From assembly GCA_012274445.1 (NCBI GenBank), contig JAAROD010000069.1, positions 186,001 through 250,000 of the forward strand: a DNA stretch of 64,000 nt, written 5' to 3'. Within the stretch, counting starts at the first letter, position 1. Each line of letters opens with the position of its first letter. Shown piece by piece: positions 24,935-37,551 of the stretch. The notes under the pieces were generated by a model. It worked only from the letters and a program-made list of their open reading frames with translations, ran no database searches and was not told the DNA's origin. This DNA is from Sclerotiophoma versabilis. Its lineage: Eukaryota; Ascomycota; Dothideomycetes; Pleosporales; Didymellaceae. Both the position numbers and the translations under genes were made by a program.

Positions 24935-26110
24935 ATGTCTTCTCCACGTATGTTCTGGCCTCGCACTACCCACGTTTGGCTGCTGACGTGCAATAGAGCA
25001 ACTCCGCACAAAGCTCACTGATCTGCTCAAGATCAAGCATCCCGTTATGCTAGCCGGCATGAACGTGGCTGCTGGTCCCAAGCTGGCTGCTGCTGTCACT
25101 AACGCCGGTGGTCTTGGTGTCATTGGTGGTGTCGGTTACACACCTGACATGCTGCGAGAGCAGATCGCTGAGCTCAAGGGCTACCTGACCGACAAGAATG
25201 CGCCGTTCGGTATCGATCTCTTGCTCCCGCAGGTCGGTGGTAGCGCACGCAAAACCAAGTACGTGCATGTGCTATTCTCTTACGGCGGGTTAAATTAACA
25301 AGCGACAGCTACGACTACACAAAGGGCAAGCTGAACGAGCTCGTCGACATCGTCATCGACTCCGGCGCCAAACTCTTCGTCTCCGCTGTCGGCGTTCCTC
25401 CCAAGGCTGTCGTCGAGAAGCTGCACAAGCACGGTGTCCTATACATGAACATGATCGGCCACCCCAAGCATATCAAGAAGTGTCTCGATCTCGGTGTGGA
25501 CATTATCTGCGCACAGGGTGGTGAGGGTGGCGGACACACCGGCGACACACCTACGTCTGTGTTTATCCCTGCAGCTGTCAAGATGGTTGAGGGTTACAAG
25601 TCGCCTATGACCGGCGAGCAGGTGCAGATCGTCGCTGCTGGTGGTATTTTCAACGGCCAGTCGGTCGCTGCCATGCTCAATTTTGGCGCCACCGGTGTGT
25701 GGGTTGGTACCCGCTTTATCCTCGCTGAGGAGGCCGGTGCTCCCAAGGCCCACCAGGAAGCTGTTCGCACAGCTGGCTTCGACGACAACATTCGCACAAT
25801 CATCTTCACAGGGCGGCCCCTCCGTGTCCGCAAGAACCCGTACATTGAGAACTGGGAAGAGAACAGAGCGGCTGAGATCAAGGAGCTGACAAGCAAGGGT
25901 ATTTTACCTGTTGAGCACGACCTTGAGAAGCTAGGCGATGAGCTCGACGACGAGACAATGGACAATGCACGGCCATTCCTGATGGGCAAGGTTGCTGCTG
26001 TTGTCAACGAGAAGAAGAACGCTAGAGAGATCGTCGATGAGCTCGTTGGGGATGCTGTCAAGTGGCTACAGACCACCAACGGATATATTGTGTCGAAGTC
26101 GAAGCTATGA
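24935..26110 (+). CDS. Nitronate monooxygenase (2-nitropropane dioxygenase family)
   Basis: Three exons, 24935-24947, 24997-25258 and 25309-26110, encode 358 residues; the first exon is only 13 nt and both introns are about 50 bp. The FMN-dependent TIM-barrel signature is present: HPVMLAGMNVAAGPKLAAAV, the GGLGVIGGVGYTP segment, DIICAQGGEGGGHTGD with the catalytic-site histidine, IVAAGGIFNGQSVAA, and GATGVWVGTRF. The family oxidises alkyl nitronates such as propionate-3-nitronate with oxygen and detoxifies them. The start ATG is 292 bp from that of the folate enzyme on the opposite strand, so the two share a compact divergent promoter. Confidence 0.92.
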
Positions 26111-28078
26111 GTAAGCTGCTAGTATTGTGATTATATGAAATATACAGCATGTCGAAATTATGCTGTCCTCATCTCCATACTTCCTCTGACCTCTCCGTGA
26201 CGTGCCTACAATCTACTGCGCCATGTCCAAGCCGACCAAAGTGATCGAGTCCGAATTAACACTACTCATAACCGACCAAGGGCTGCTGATGGTTGGATCG
26301 CGTGGCGTTCTGGGAAAGAATCGTGCGTGCCCCGTTGAATATATCAGAACTGTGGGAGCAGGATTTTAGCAACTCGCAGCGCTCTTTTGGGTACGTAAAA
26401 CTAGTTTTCTTCCACAGTTTCGAATGCTTTGATCTTTCACATGCAGGCCAGTAGGACTATGGTGAGCGAGCTCATTTCGGAACTTTGTACACGTCCAACA
26501 ATGAATGAGAACATTTCGATTCTTCATACCAGATAGTAGTAAACTTCATGCATTTAAAGAAGGGCTGTGCCGCCTAAACGAAGAAGGTAATAGCTTTACA
26601 GCGTCATAGCAGACTGCTGGGGTCCATGGTTGCTGCTTGAAGTTGGACAATGATCCCAATTTTTTTCGAGGAACGCCCTGGGAGGGGCTAATGAGAGTAC
26701 AGAAATCTGTGTATTTCGGTAGTAGGTCATTAAGAGTGCTGAAGTAAAGATACAACCGAGCCTTCGATCTCGTCGTCCTTCGAAGCTTCGAAATTCACCA
26801 TAAAGCCCTAGGACTCGCAATATTCAGTCATTCAAAATGCGTTTCTACTTGTCTTTCCTATCGCCGTTAGATTCGTTGCTTCTACCAACGCGGAGATCAA
26901 TGCGGTCATCCCGATAACGTCACTTTGCCAGACCTCTTGTTCGAATTACTGAGGTGACTGTTTAAAGTCAGTTGATGTTGGTTTTTGGTTGGTAGCCACG
27001 GTGCTTGCGACCGTAAATTACCAGTGGTGTGATAGGCAAGAGCCCACAGCTCCTCCTATTTCATTGGACTACTGTGAAATTGTAAGAGACCCTTTGATAT
27101 TCACTGTTGGATATGGTTCTTTGAATTTGCCTCTGGCCTTTCTCACAGAGCGAGAGGCCGACGACACCTTTCAATTGGCTCGAGACACCTATTTCATCTA
27201 GGAAGAAGGAATGGCTTCGAGACAAGGCACAGTATCGGTTGAAATGTATTTGAAAGTGGAGTGAAAGCTCAGCAGGGTGAACACTGTGGTCGTCATGGAT
27301 GTCAGTTTCATAAGAGACAAAGGTTGGAGGAAGCATTGGAGCCGATGGCTCTCTAAGAGATTGGGCTTGGTATATAGGGGCTGGACTTCTTTTGTAGAAT
27401 CTTGAAAAATATTATTTTACTTCAGTTGTTGGTTTGGTGATGCTTGCATGTTTAACGTTCAGTAACTAAAGTTGAGAATCCCTGGACCCACATTATGTAG
27501 CGTGGTTGCCTTATCGCCTCATCGTTATCGCAGTGCAGCTTCACGATTGGCACGCGACGAGCTGGCGACGCGTCTATCACCACCATGAATGCGACATCAT
27601 GATAGTTACCAGAGAACTCGACTTATCTGTGCTGCACAGAACAACGATGTGAACAATCACCAAATATGTCAGGGGTAGTCGTGACGTGAACGCCGCGGTC
27701 AAGCGGCAGCTGATATACCCCGCGTAGGTTGATAGGCGGGAGCTTGTGCGCGGGGGTGAATGGCGCAACCCGGCTCATGAACCACGATGTTCCACTCTCT
27801 TCGTACTGCTTGAATGCCAGTGCTTTTCTATGCTGTGTCACTAGGCGTGCCGCGAGCGCCATCCTAGATCGGTGTTGAACAACTTCCTTTCACGCTGTTA
27901 CAGTTACTATCAAACCATTAGGCAACTCCGAGGAGCTCTTTACTGTATAGGGCTCCAACAACTACCAGACTCTTAGGTATACCGAAGAATCATGGTTCGA
28001 GTTCTTCAAACGTACACTAACACAAGAATTGTAGTATTTCATACACTACCATCATCTCAACTGCCCTGATCACTCACG
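26111..28078. other. Intergenic region
   Basis: No gene is supported in 2 kb. Frames at 26546-26820 and 27577-27862 are short, start-poor and domain-free. The left part probably holds the 3' untranslated region of the nitronate monooxygenase gene, the right part the promoter of the gene at 28079. Confidence 0.5.
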
Positions 28079-31000
28079 ATGGCATGGTGGCGTCGCGACC
28101 CATCTCTCTGGGCAAGATCGCCTGCTCATCGCTATGCCCAACGTCTTCTTCGAGATAATGAAGCAGCGCTACGCACAAGATGCTTCTCTCGTACGCCTCC
28201 GAATACTGCACAATATCAAGACCATGATAGTGCAAGACGCCCGGAAGGCATGACAGATCAGGAGTGGGCACAGCTACAACGTTACAAAAAGTGGAGGAAG
28301 ATGCTGCAAGAACACCCCTACAAAGGCTTGTTCGGGGCCAGCGAGGACATGTTGAGAGGCAAAGGACTCACTGACTGGGAGTGGGTGTATAAGACATTTC
28401 CCAAGTGGATGCTGCAGGAGCTGGATGCTCAAGGGGCAGTAGATCAAGACAAGAGCACAAACAAAAGTGAGCGCGGTAGGCTTTATATAGTCGTGTCCCA
28501 AGGTGAGAGCTGACAGCATGCAGAACAAAGATACGGGGATAGATCAGAAGCAAGGAACCAAGCAGAAGAGCAGCCATCGATCGAACGAACGCCCACTTTT
28601 GCGCAACCAGTCATAAGAACAACTCATTACGAACGCGATGAGTTTGGTATTGTGTCACCGTCCGATCTGCGCCGACCCCGGGATGGCTCACACATAAAGG
28701 TGGTGGGCAAGCATGAGAATCGAGCTTCACCCGTACCTGAGGTCGAGGAAACCTCTAGTAATAGCCCAGAGTCTCCGGGATCCGGCCAAGGAGAACTGCA
28801 GCCGAATCAGAAACAACTCGATGCAGCCAGTGCACAGCCATCAGAGGCCCCAAACAAGTCGCGAGATGCTAGCGCAACGGCCAAGGAAGCTTCCAGCCGG
28901 GAGTCGTCATTTATCGATGCGTTCTTTACTGACGAGCCAAAAGTGTATGACCGTGATCTTGGCAACAGCAAGTCTTGGAGGCAGACATCGCTGCAGAGGC
29001 GAAATGCATCAGATGTCGTAGCACAACCAAAGACAGGCTCGCTTCCAATTGCAAAGGCAGAAGTGTCAAGCACAGAAGTGACACCCGCTCCAGTACAAGA
29101 GACCATCGTGATACCCTCTTCACAGGCACTAGTGGATAACTACCCTTATCCAAAGCCCAGCTCCACCGCAACCAGCGCGGCCGTTGTGAAGAAGCCCCAG
29201 TCAATTCGCAAAGAAGTGGACTGGTCAGTTCCAGAGCCAATCGAAATAGCGCAGGACGATGGCACACGAAAGGCGGACTTGGCTTCTGCACGGTCAACTT
29301 CGGAAAAACTTCGGGAACTCCCCAAGGACGACATCGACTTCTTAAGTGCTGATGAGATCCGAGCTGCCATGGGTCGCAGGAAGAGTGGTATAAAGTCTAG
29401 TGAAGAGATAGAGCAGCAACGGAAGAAGCTGGAGGCCGGCTACGCCACTGCCGAGCCAAAGACGCTTGATGAAGCAGTTGAAGGCCATGTTTTGAACAAC
29501 TATTACGTACGCCGAACTCAGCAAGAGTTTGAGCGAGCACAGATTGTATCACAAACCCCCGGAGTGGAAGGGGTCGGAACCGAACAGAGTGCGCCGCAGC
29601 CGCAATCCGAGCCGGTTCAGTTAGAGTCCAGTGTTGATCGAATGAGGAGGTGGATCGAGGAGGGTAGCACCTCTCTTGCGAAACACTTCTGGCAAGATCC
29701 TATCGAAGCAGGAGCCCCATCGGAAGCAGATATACAATTCGCCAAGCAAATGGCAGGCCTTGGTAAAGGACGCCGCGCGAGAGAGCACATCTCGGATGAT
29801 CTGGTAACCGACCTTCCGATGTGCAAGGGCCTTTTGGAACGTCTCAAGAACGATGAAAACAGAGTAGAGCATGCGGTCTATCTTTTGCGGTCTTCTAGGA
29901 AGGTGGTGCATGGTGCTGAGATATCTAAGAACCTTCGAACAATCAGGGAGCGGCGCCTGCGCAATACCTATGAGAGAACAGAAAAGCAATTCGAATTAGC
30001 ATGCGAGGCTCTCCGTGAGCTGGATACAGAGACGATCCGAAAAACCACTAACGCCTTCAAGAGGCGACTCGGTATTGCATCGAGGGTTTTACACAAGAAC
30101 CACACTTTGACTCGAATGCTAACCTGGAGCGCACAAGCCCGCCTTGACGAACCAAACCTTGAACGCAGCAAAGCTGAGCTATACAGCGAGATCCTGACCC
30201 GTCTGGCTACTTTGCGAGATACACAGCTGGCTCTGGCTCGATTGATGGATCATGCTATACAGACCTACGGAGTCTCCCTGAAACCTGCAGATGAAGCACT
30301 CTCTAGATCGGTGCCAAATAGCGAGTCTGAATCAACCGAAGCAATTGCGAAGGAGGATTCTGGGTCAAACACAGCTGGAGCCAAGTTCCTAGCTGATACA
30401 GCAGTCGCAGCCCGTCTCACCGATGAAATCCAGTCTCAAAAGGCAGCAATGCAAGGCTTGTCTGACGATGGCTATGCAAGAGCACCGAAGCAAACCCATC
30501 GAACGTCATTCGAAGAAAAGAACCCTCTTGCTCATAGCCTCTTCAGGCCATTCAATCTCCAGCTCGAAAGCCTAGGTCAAAAGACTGACGGGGAGGAAGC
30601 AGCAGACAGATTGGAGAAAGCTTTCGAACAGAGGATGGGAGACAAGAAACTAGTGCAGGAAGTGCGCAGCACGTACGAGGATGTCTACGGGCCGATCACA
30701 GTGGAGCATCGACAGGTGCCAGAGGGCGAAGAGTCTGTGAGCACTGAGACAGAAAATTCGAAGACCTTCGAAATGCTCAAGGAGGACCCTATCAATCAAA
30801 CATCCACAACCGTCCATGAGGATGCAAACGCTACTAATGCTACAGCTTTCAGCGAAACAACCGAGACTGAGGCTGTCGCTAAGGGGATTGAAAATGTGTC
30901 TGGCAATGTTATGTCATCCTCGGCGAGCGATGCCGTCAGTGCGGAACCTTCTACTGTCGTGCGCGCAGCAGCAGAAGTTACGGATGAGATAACTTCGGGT

Positions 31001-31651
31001 ACTCCTTCCTTTGATGAGGTGTCGGCAACCCCAAGCACCACCAATACCGAGACTGCACCTGAGTCCGCCTCGACTACCAACCTGCCAACACACTATACTA
31101 TCCTGGTTCATGACCCTCAGACCGACACACTAAGCACCACCACGTCAACAAGTGGACCTCCACGCGACACCTCGCCGGCTCTGCCAATCCATCAAGCGCT
31201 GTCAACACTAAAGGCTCCTGCAAGATTCGTGCCGTATATCACACCCGGTCTTGAGGTCGTCACTGCCAAACGACACATGCTTGTCCTCCGTGACGCGCTT
31301 GATGAGATTGCGTCGACCCGGGGTTTTGAGACCATAAGCGCACAACCTACTGTGGACACAGCCACGGAAATCTTCAGCAGCCAGGTAAACCCTATCGACG
31401 GCACCTCGCGACTCAGCCCAACGGGCTACAGCGGTGTCGAACAGAGCCGGGAGCAGCTCGAGAAGGACTTCGAGGAAAGGAGACAGGCTGCTGCTGCTGC
31501 GGAAGCGGCGAGGAGTAAGAAGAGTAAGCAGCAAGCGAGAGACGAAGTGCCGAAGAAGAGAAGAGGCGGTGTGGGTGGGGTGGTCAAGACTGCAATTTGG
31601 GCGAGTGCCGTGTGTTATATTGTAGGTGTTACTGCGGAGGTGCTTCGCTGA
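28079..31651 (+). CDS. Large conserved-looking protein of unknown function, probably mitochondrial
   Basis: Two exons, 28079-28466 and 28524-31651, encode 1171 residues; the 57-bp intron has a GTGAGC donor and GCATGCAG acceptor. The N-terminus (WWRRDPSLWARSPAHRYAQR and following Arg/Ser-rich residues) looks like a mitochondrial presequence. Residues around 60-110 contain a Trp-rich block (DQEWAQLQRYKKWRKML, GLTDWEWVYKTFPKWML). The middle, about residues 380-620, is helical and charged. A Ser/Thr/Glu-rich disordered tract follows. The C-terminus has a compact block (RFVPYITPGLEVVTAKRHML), a Lys/Arg/Ala coiled coil and one final hydrophobic segment (about 1148-1168). This suggests a single-pass membrane protein. 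I do not recognise a family; localisation is inference. Confidence 0.85.
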
Positions 31652-32091
31652 TATGACTTGGATTTACTACGGGCGTTTGGAGAGTAAGTGGTATTGTCGG
31701 TTGGCGTTCGGGGGTATACACCACACTCACAGCTTCTGCACGTACTTGGATATGATCTAGCAATACAATCTTTAGAATCACGAGCCTACAATCAAAAAGC
31801 ATGTTGCTCGGTGCGGACGCGCAGGTGAAGGCAACAGAAGTGTGGTTGTGGGGCAGCTCTGAGCCCCACCGGGCCGACGAGATGCTCACCACAACTCCAC
31901 CCAGCAAACTGTCCCACCTGGCAGCTTGGCGGCGCGTCATTCAATCAAACGATGTTAAAGATCCCATTGTTACTAAATGTGACTGCATCATTACTTACAG
32001 CGTACGTCTGCCAAGCTGTACATCCACATGGAGGTTGTAGTATATAGACAGTGGGAGGCTGGACGAGCAGTGTGGACGCGGAACCCCGTGA
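31652..32091. other. Intergenic region, promoter of the amidohydrolase gene
   Basis: A 440-bp spacer between two genes on the same strand. TATATAG occurs at 32041, about 50 bp before the next start codon, and could act as a TATA element. No other feature was seen. Confidence 0.4.
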
Positions 32092-33673
32092 ATGAAGTCC
32101 AAGATGTTCCTACATCCAGCCATGCTCGCTCTCGCCCTACCACCCACCATTGTCAACGCAGCAACTCTACTAACAGGCGGCACCCTGATCGGCTGGGACG
32201 ACGCCAGCAATAGTCTTGAAATCCTACGCAATGGCTCCGTGCTAGTCGAGGACAGCACAATCACCGCCGTCTTCTCCGGCCAGTACAACGTCACTCTACC
32301 CACAGACCTGGAGGTGGTCGATACTACAAACGACATCGTCTCCACTGGCTTCATCGACACCCACCGTCACAGCTGGCAGACTGCTTTCAAGACTCTGGGC
32401 TCCAACACTACGCTCCTGCAGTACCTGCCTCGCTTCGGAACAAGTAGCCCTGCTGGAACGACATTCACGCCTGAAGACGTGTATGTCGGGCAACTGGCGG
32501 GTCTGTACGAGGCTTTGAACGGCGGCGTGACTACGGTTGTGGATTTCGCGCATTGTGCGTGGTCGGCGGCGCATGCGAGGGCGGCGCTGAACGCGGACGT
32601 CGAGAGCGGTATCAGGGCTGTATATGCGTATAATTTCGGGGACTACTCGGGTACGAACTTCACGTTTGACGCGCAGGTCGAGCTGTTCGGGGATGTGCTG
32701 GGAGAGCCGGGGCTGCGTAATTCGTCGGTTGAGGTGGGCATCTCGTACGATGGGTTCAGTGGCAGTGATGCGGGCCAGACGAGGAGGGTGTTGGATCTTG
32801 CGAGGTGAGTTTGCGCCGTCTCGCATTGCGCTGGGGTATCATGTGCTGATGTGATATGCCAGTCAACACAATGTGTCGCTGCTGACTACCCATGCCAACG
32901 GCGGTGTGTACGGGAGTCCCAATTTCCCATCCGTTCTGCATACACTGGGCTTCTTGAATCAATCCATTCCGCTTATCTTCGCACACGCATCGTACCTCGA
33001 CGTTGCAGACGCACAGCTGCTGCGCCAGTATAACCACTACATCTCCACCACGCCGGAGTCCGAAATGCACTACGGCCATCTGCACCCGTACAGCCATCTC
33101 ATTCTCGACCAGGTCAGCCTTGGCGTCGACACGCACTTCACCTTCTCAACTGATATCCTGACGCAAGCGCGTATCTGGCTGCAAAGCGTGCGGAAGATCC
33201 TGTACGACGAGGTTTTGCAGCGACGCCGAGTCCCAGCTAACAACCCTATGTCTGTCAACCAAGCTTTCCTGCTGGCCACACGGAGCGGTGGACTTGCGAT
33301 GCGCAGACCGGATCTCGGTGTGTTGGCCACAGGAGCAAAGGCTGATTTGGTGGTGTGGAATGGAAGGAGTCCGAGCATGCTGGGGTGGAGGGATCCTGTT
33401 GCAGCGGTCATGTTGCACGCGAGTGTGGGCGACGTGAAGCATGTGATGGTGAACGGGCAATTCATGAAGAGAAACGGGGAACTGACGGCGCAGAACTACG
33501 CGAGTCTGCAGGAGAGATTTTTGCAGAGTGCGGAGCGGATCCAGGCTGCTTGGGCTGAGATGCCAATGCCTGTGTCCGAGGGCGAGGCGAGTAGCGGAGT
33601 GGTGTACGAGCGGACACTCGAAGCTGACGTGGAGAGGGGAGATGGGACGGGATATGGACCGTTGTTTCTCTAG
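32092..33673 (+). CDS. Secreted amidohydrolase-superfamily metalloenzyme
   Basis: Two exons, 32092-32804 and 32863-33673, encode 507 residues; the 58-bp intron has a GTGAGT donor and TATGCCAG acceptor. The fold is the metal-dependent amidohydrolase type: N-terminal LLTGGTLIGWDD strand, metal-binding GFIDTHRHSW (His 91 and His 93), a TTHANGG site, a FAHASYL site, a FSTD motif carrying the last metal or catalytic Asp, and a C-terminal ATGAKADLVVWNG return to the small beta domain. This is the ATZ/TRZ, guanine- or cytosine-deaminase-like branch, which deaminates or dechlorinates ring compounds. An apparent signal peptide (residues 1-23) and several sequons (NTT, NFT, NVS, NQS) predict secretion, which is unusual for this branch. 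Substrate unknown. Confidence 0.85.
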
Positions 33674-34536
33674 GTCGTACAGGAAAAGTCGAATAAATGC
33701 CTTTAATATCTACCATTAATAAACACTTTCAAGACAAACCTTGATAAGCTATTAGACTGTGTTTCCCCCCAACGACACACAATTGCTCCAGTATCTCACC
33801 AGAGGTCTCCTAGCTTTACTGTGTAAGTTTACGAAATGGAGACTACCGCTGTGCCCGACTTTCTCTGCAACATGAAACCACCACTTACCAGTAGCAGATG
33901 TACCATACTATACCACTATCCTTCTAGCACTCACCACGTGTGTTAGCCTGCTTCCAGTGCAAAGCCGGAGACTGGAGCCAACCTCGATCCTTCCTTCATA
34001 ACGATTTGGGTCGTTGTATGGTGGCAACGCTTGACCCGTTTTTCGACTCTTCTCGTCATTACTTCCGAGTAGCGTGTAGACCAGCATGTTGTTCGTATCA
34101 GCTGAAGATTGTAACAGGAAGAGTGGTTACTTGATACGGACCCTCACGGATGGAGAGCCGCTGTCAAGCTCTGCATGTGTAGATGTAGAAGCCGATTACA
34201 CGCATACAAGGCATGAGAGAATACTAAATCACATCATTAAGCTCTCCACTACAAGTACACAGTACTGGTGTATTTGTTTCAGTGGCACCGCGGATGGATC
34301 GGGGGCTCGACACAGCTTGTACGTTGATGCGTGGAGGTTGAGAAAGAACTCACGCAGACATGACTGATGTATAGTCTATATGCCAGCACGCTCCAGTTCT
34401 AAGTGGGCGCCTATATGCAAGAAATGCATGTGGTGATCTGCCTCAGCCATGCAGATCTCAAACAGAACGGTAGAAAGAAGCGCGGAAGGAGAGAAGCGAA
34501 AGAGCTGAAAAGCAAGACATATATACATCAGCTCGC
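33674..34536. other. Convergent intergenic region
   Basis: Lies between the 3' ends of the amidohydrolase and R3H genes. Only short frames without domains were seen; presumably two 3' untranslated regions plus spacer. Confidence 0.5.
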
Positions 34537-35609
34537 TCAGACCATGCCCCAAAGTGGGGTGGGCAAAGGACTGCACACTGGCCGCCCACCAGTGCGCATC
34601 GCGTCCTTGATGCCAATGTACGCTTCTCGTCGTGCGGGACTGCCGACAGTGACAGACCATGTCGTGAGGCCATAATACACACCGATATGGTGGACCAGCC
34701 AGCGGCCAAAGGTGCCGCCGTTGTCGCCCTCGGGCGTCTCAAACAGCATGAGCTCGCGCTGCAACAGCTTGCTCGCACCGTCGTGGTCATGCGTCTGCCC
34801 GTTCCGCCCCACGAACACGATCTCCTCATCCTCACTGTCTGGATCGGCGGGCAGTCCCTGCTCCTCGGCCTCACGCGCGCTGGCCTCCCACTCGGCTACG
34901 AACCTGCGCACTTCGCCCTCGAGGTCCATCAAGAGCCCCTTGGCGCCCCGGCTGCGCTTCAACTTCTCACGCAGCTCCTTGGGCACCACGCCCGGCGCTG
35001 TCGGCTTGTTGGCCACGGTCCTGGTCGCGTTCTTCTCTGCAATGGCGGCGTCGTGCCTCTTGGTGGATTGCCGCTTCAGACCGGCGTCCCACAGAGGTGC
35101 GAGGTAGTAGGGCACATTGCGCACGCGGTATGTGGGGTGGACCTCCCAATCTTGGGGTGAGGGTGGTTCGACGTGGGGGTTGTTTAGGAGACGATCTGCG
35201 TACAATCAGATCGAGCTGTGGTGAGAAGTACCAACTATGGTGGCGAGTGCAGTGGTGTTGGTTCAAGGAGGATGAGTCAGGGTAGCATACCGTTCTCCCA
35301 CCTCTGCCTGCGCCGGCTGCCTTCCTTGCCCTTCAGCAGCGCTTCACGCCTCTTCAGGCTGTCGCGGCGGATGGGCTCCTTGCGCTTATACACGGTATGC
35401 ACCTGAGCCGTTGTAGCAGCTGCAGTGCGAGCCGGCGCATCGTGCTCATCAAGTGGGATCTCGAAGGCAACCGAGGTTCCTTGAACGATCGGAGCAGACG
35501 CGGAGATAGTGACAGAACCCATAGCTGCCGTCGCCTGCTCGGTCCATGCCTCGATGTCAATAGGCTGCGGGGTCGCAGCTTGCGGTGCAGTCAAGTCATC
35601 GATAGCCAT
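34537..35609 (-). CDS. R3H-domain protein with R3H-associated N-terminal domain
   Basis: Two exons, 35609-35291 and 35195-34537, encode 325 residues; the intron is 95 bp with a GTATGC donor. Across the splice junction the R3H-associated block is restored: RREALLKGKEGSRRRQRWEN followed by DRLLNNPHVEPPSPQDWEVH and VRNVPYYLAPLWDAGL. An R3H-like domain follows near the C-terminus (LLQRELMLFETPEG, then GRWLVHHIGVYYGLTTWSV with the R-x3-H arrangement, and PARREAYIGIK). R3H domains bind single-stranded nucleic acid. The protein is therefore probably a nuclear or cytoplasmic RNA/DNA-binding protein; its pathway is unknown. Confidence 0.87.
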
Positions 35610-36599
35610 GGTGGCGTTGCGGGTGCGATTGTGCGATAGGGCCGATGAGGAAGGGACAGGCTACTGGAAGAGGCAAGAAACGTAGAGAAGAGGTCTTGCA
35701 ACGTAAAGGAAGCTCGAGCAGAGAGGCTTGAACAGAGAGTGACCGAGGCAGCAACAACCGGAAGAGGTGTCGTGGAGGACGCGATGCACTCCGCGATAGG
35801 AGGGTGTAGCGTGTAGTCATGCACGTCATTGCAGCCAATCAGCGCGCAACGTGGGGCCATCCTGCCCGCGGATCATCTGTCCTAGTCACCCGCGAACCCA
35901 GGAGAGGGAAGGGCTTTGACGAACAACTTGAAGGAAAGGCTATGGAGGGGTTCAGCACAAATGATTGAAATACCGAATCTAGCTACATTCCATCTTGCCG
36001 TGATTGCTGACCCGATTAAAGTAAAGACTCAGGCCATGTTTGACCTTACATGTTCTCCAAGAAAAGAACACTCTAGTTCACCAGATGTAATATAGTTGGG
36101 GAGAACATATGCAGACCCAACGTTGATTGGCCCTGGAGATGTCTGGCATTAGTCCGGTTTGTTCGGTAACATATAAGTTCGATCAGCGATTTGCGGCGCC
36201 TGTGAACGACTGAGGAGGTCGATTTGGGCGATCCTTAATCCCGGCGTAGAGATCAAAGGAATCAGCTCTCTGTGTGGTTGAAAAAGCGCTAAAAGTGACT
36301 ACAAAGGTGAGCAGGAAAGGCGCGGGGCTAAAGTGTTAAGATCATGAGAATTGCATTACTCTCTAGTCGTCATCCATTCACCGCCCGCTTACAACAGGCT
36401 GTACCAGAGCAATACCCATAAATCGCGCCGGCATATGCTATCCGTATGCCCCTCGACACATGCTATCGAATGCCTCACCACGCTGATCTGACAGCTCCTA
36501 TCGAATCCATGTTTTCGTCGACCATCTTGTGAACGTTGCGATGGCCTCCAGACCACCTACGGTAGAGGTCTGGAGTTATCGTGCAGGCTATACAGGCGC
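35610..36599. other. Intergenic region
   Basis: About 1 kb between two minus-strand genes. It includes the promoter of the R3H gene and probably the 3' untranslated region of the eIF3g gene. No coding signal was found. Confidence 0.5.
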
Positions 36600-37551
36600 T
36601 CAAGCCTTCTTGGCGAACTCGACGCGCAAGATGAGATGACCGAAACCAACTGTAAAAATGTTAGTGCAAGATTCAAGGGGGTAATTGAGGGGAGGGAAAA
36701 CGTACAGCCATCCATCTTCTCGCACGCCTTCGCAGCATCGGTCCTATCGGCATAGCTAATGAAAGCAAAGCCCTTGGCTCTCCCTGTCTCGCGGTCCTTG
36801 GCCAAGAACACCCTCGTAACATGACCGTATCTGCTGAACATATCCCTGAGATCCTGCTCTTCGGCGAACTCGCTGACGTTGGTAACGCGCAGCGTCGCGC
36901 TGTCGTCGCGGTCAAACTTGCCGCCCATCTTCTCGCCACCACCCATCTTGCCTCGCAGATGCGGCGGCACGTATCCACCGCTTCCAACTCCCAGACCTCC
37001 AGCACCGCCGGGCGCGTCGTCGGGCATGTCGGCGGGCGCATCGGCGCCCTCGGGGGCCATGGTGTCCTTGAAGGGGCACTTTGTTGTGAAGTGGTCGCCG
37101 GAGCAGATACGGCACTTGATCTTTGCGTTCTTGAGCTCGAGCTTCTTCTTCTCGTCCTCGCCCTTGTCGTCCTGCGCTGCCTTCCAGTTGGACTGTGGGC
37201 GGAAGACAATGTTCTCAGCAACCGAGACGGTGTCGGTCTGCGGTCCAGCGGGCTTGCCCTTCTCCTGACCGAATTTTGCCCATGCCTTGCGCTCGGCCAC
37301 GCGGGGGTTTACGACTTGCTTGATGACTGTCTTCTTGATGCGGCGGGTGGTCTTGACCTTCTTGCCGTCCTCGTTTATGCGGTAGGATACGATCGTCTCT
37401 GTTCCGTCCTTGTTCTTGGTGACTGTCTGCTGGGGGAGGGCGAGGTCGTTCTCGTCTTCCTCTTCGGCCCAGTCGGTGCGGCTGCAAACAATGGTCAGCG
37501 ACGGTCGCCGTGTGCGCGTACCTGCAATACATACCCTGCTACGCGAGACAT
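36600..37551 (-). CDS. TIF35: Eukaryotic translation initiation factor 3 subunit G
   Basis: Three exons, 37551-37535, 37481-36706 and 36649-36600, encode 280 residues; the first exon is 17 nt and the last is 50 nt. The introns are 53 and 56 bp. The spliced N-terminus is MSRVAGRTDWAEEEDENDL, typical of eIF3g. A zinc-knuckle-like element lies at about 129-141 (CRICSGDHFTTKC). The C-terminal RRM spans about 202-279, with RNP2 LRVTNV and RNP1 KGFAFISY, and ends HLILRVEFAKKA. The protein is the RNA-binding subunit of the eIF3 complex and acts in scanning and re-initiation. A much longer unspliced open frame exists, but splicing gives the family's length and ends. Confidence 0.95.
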
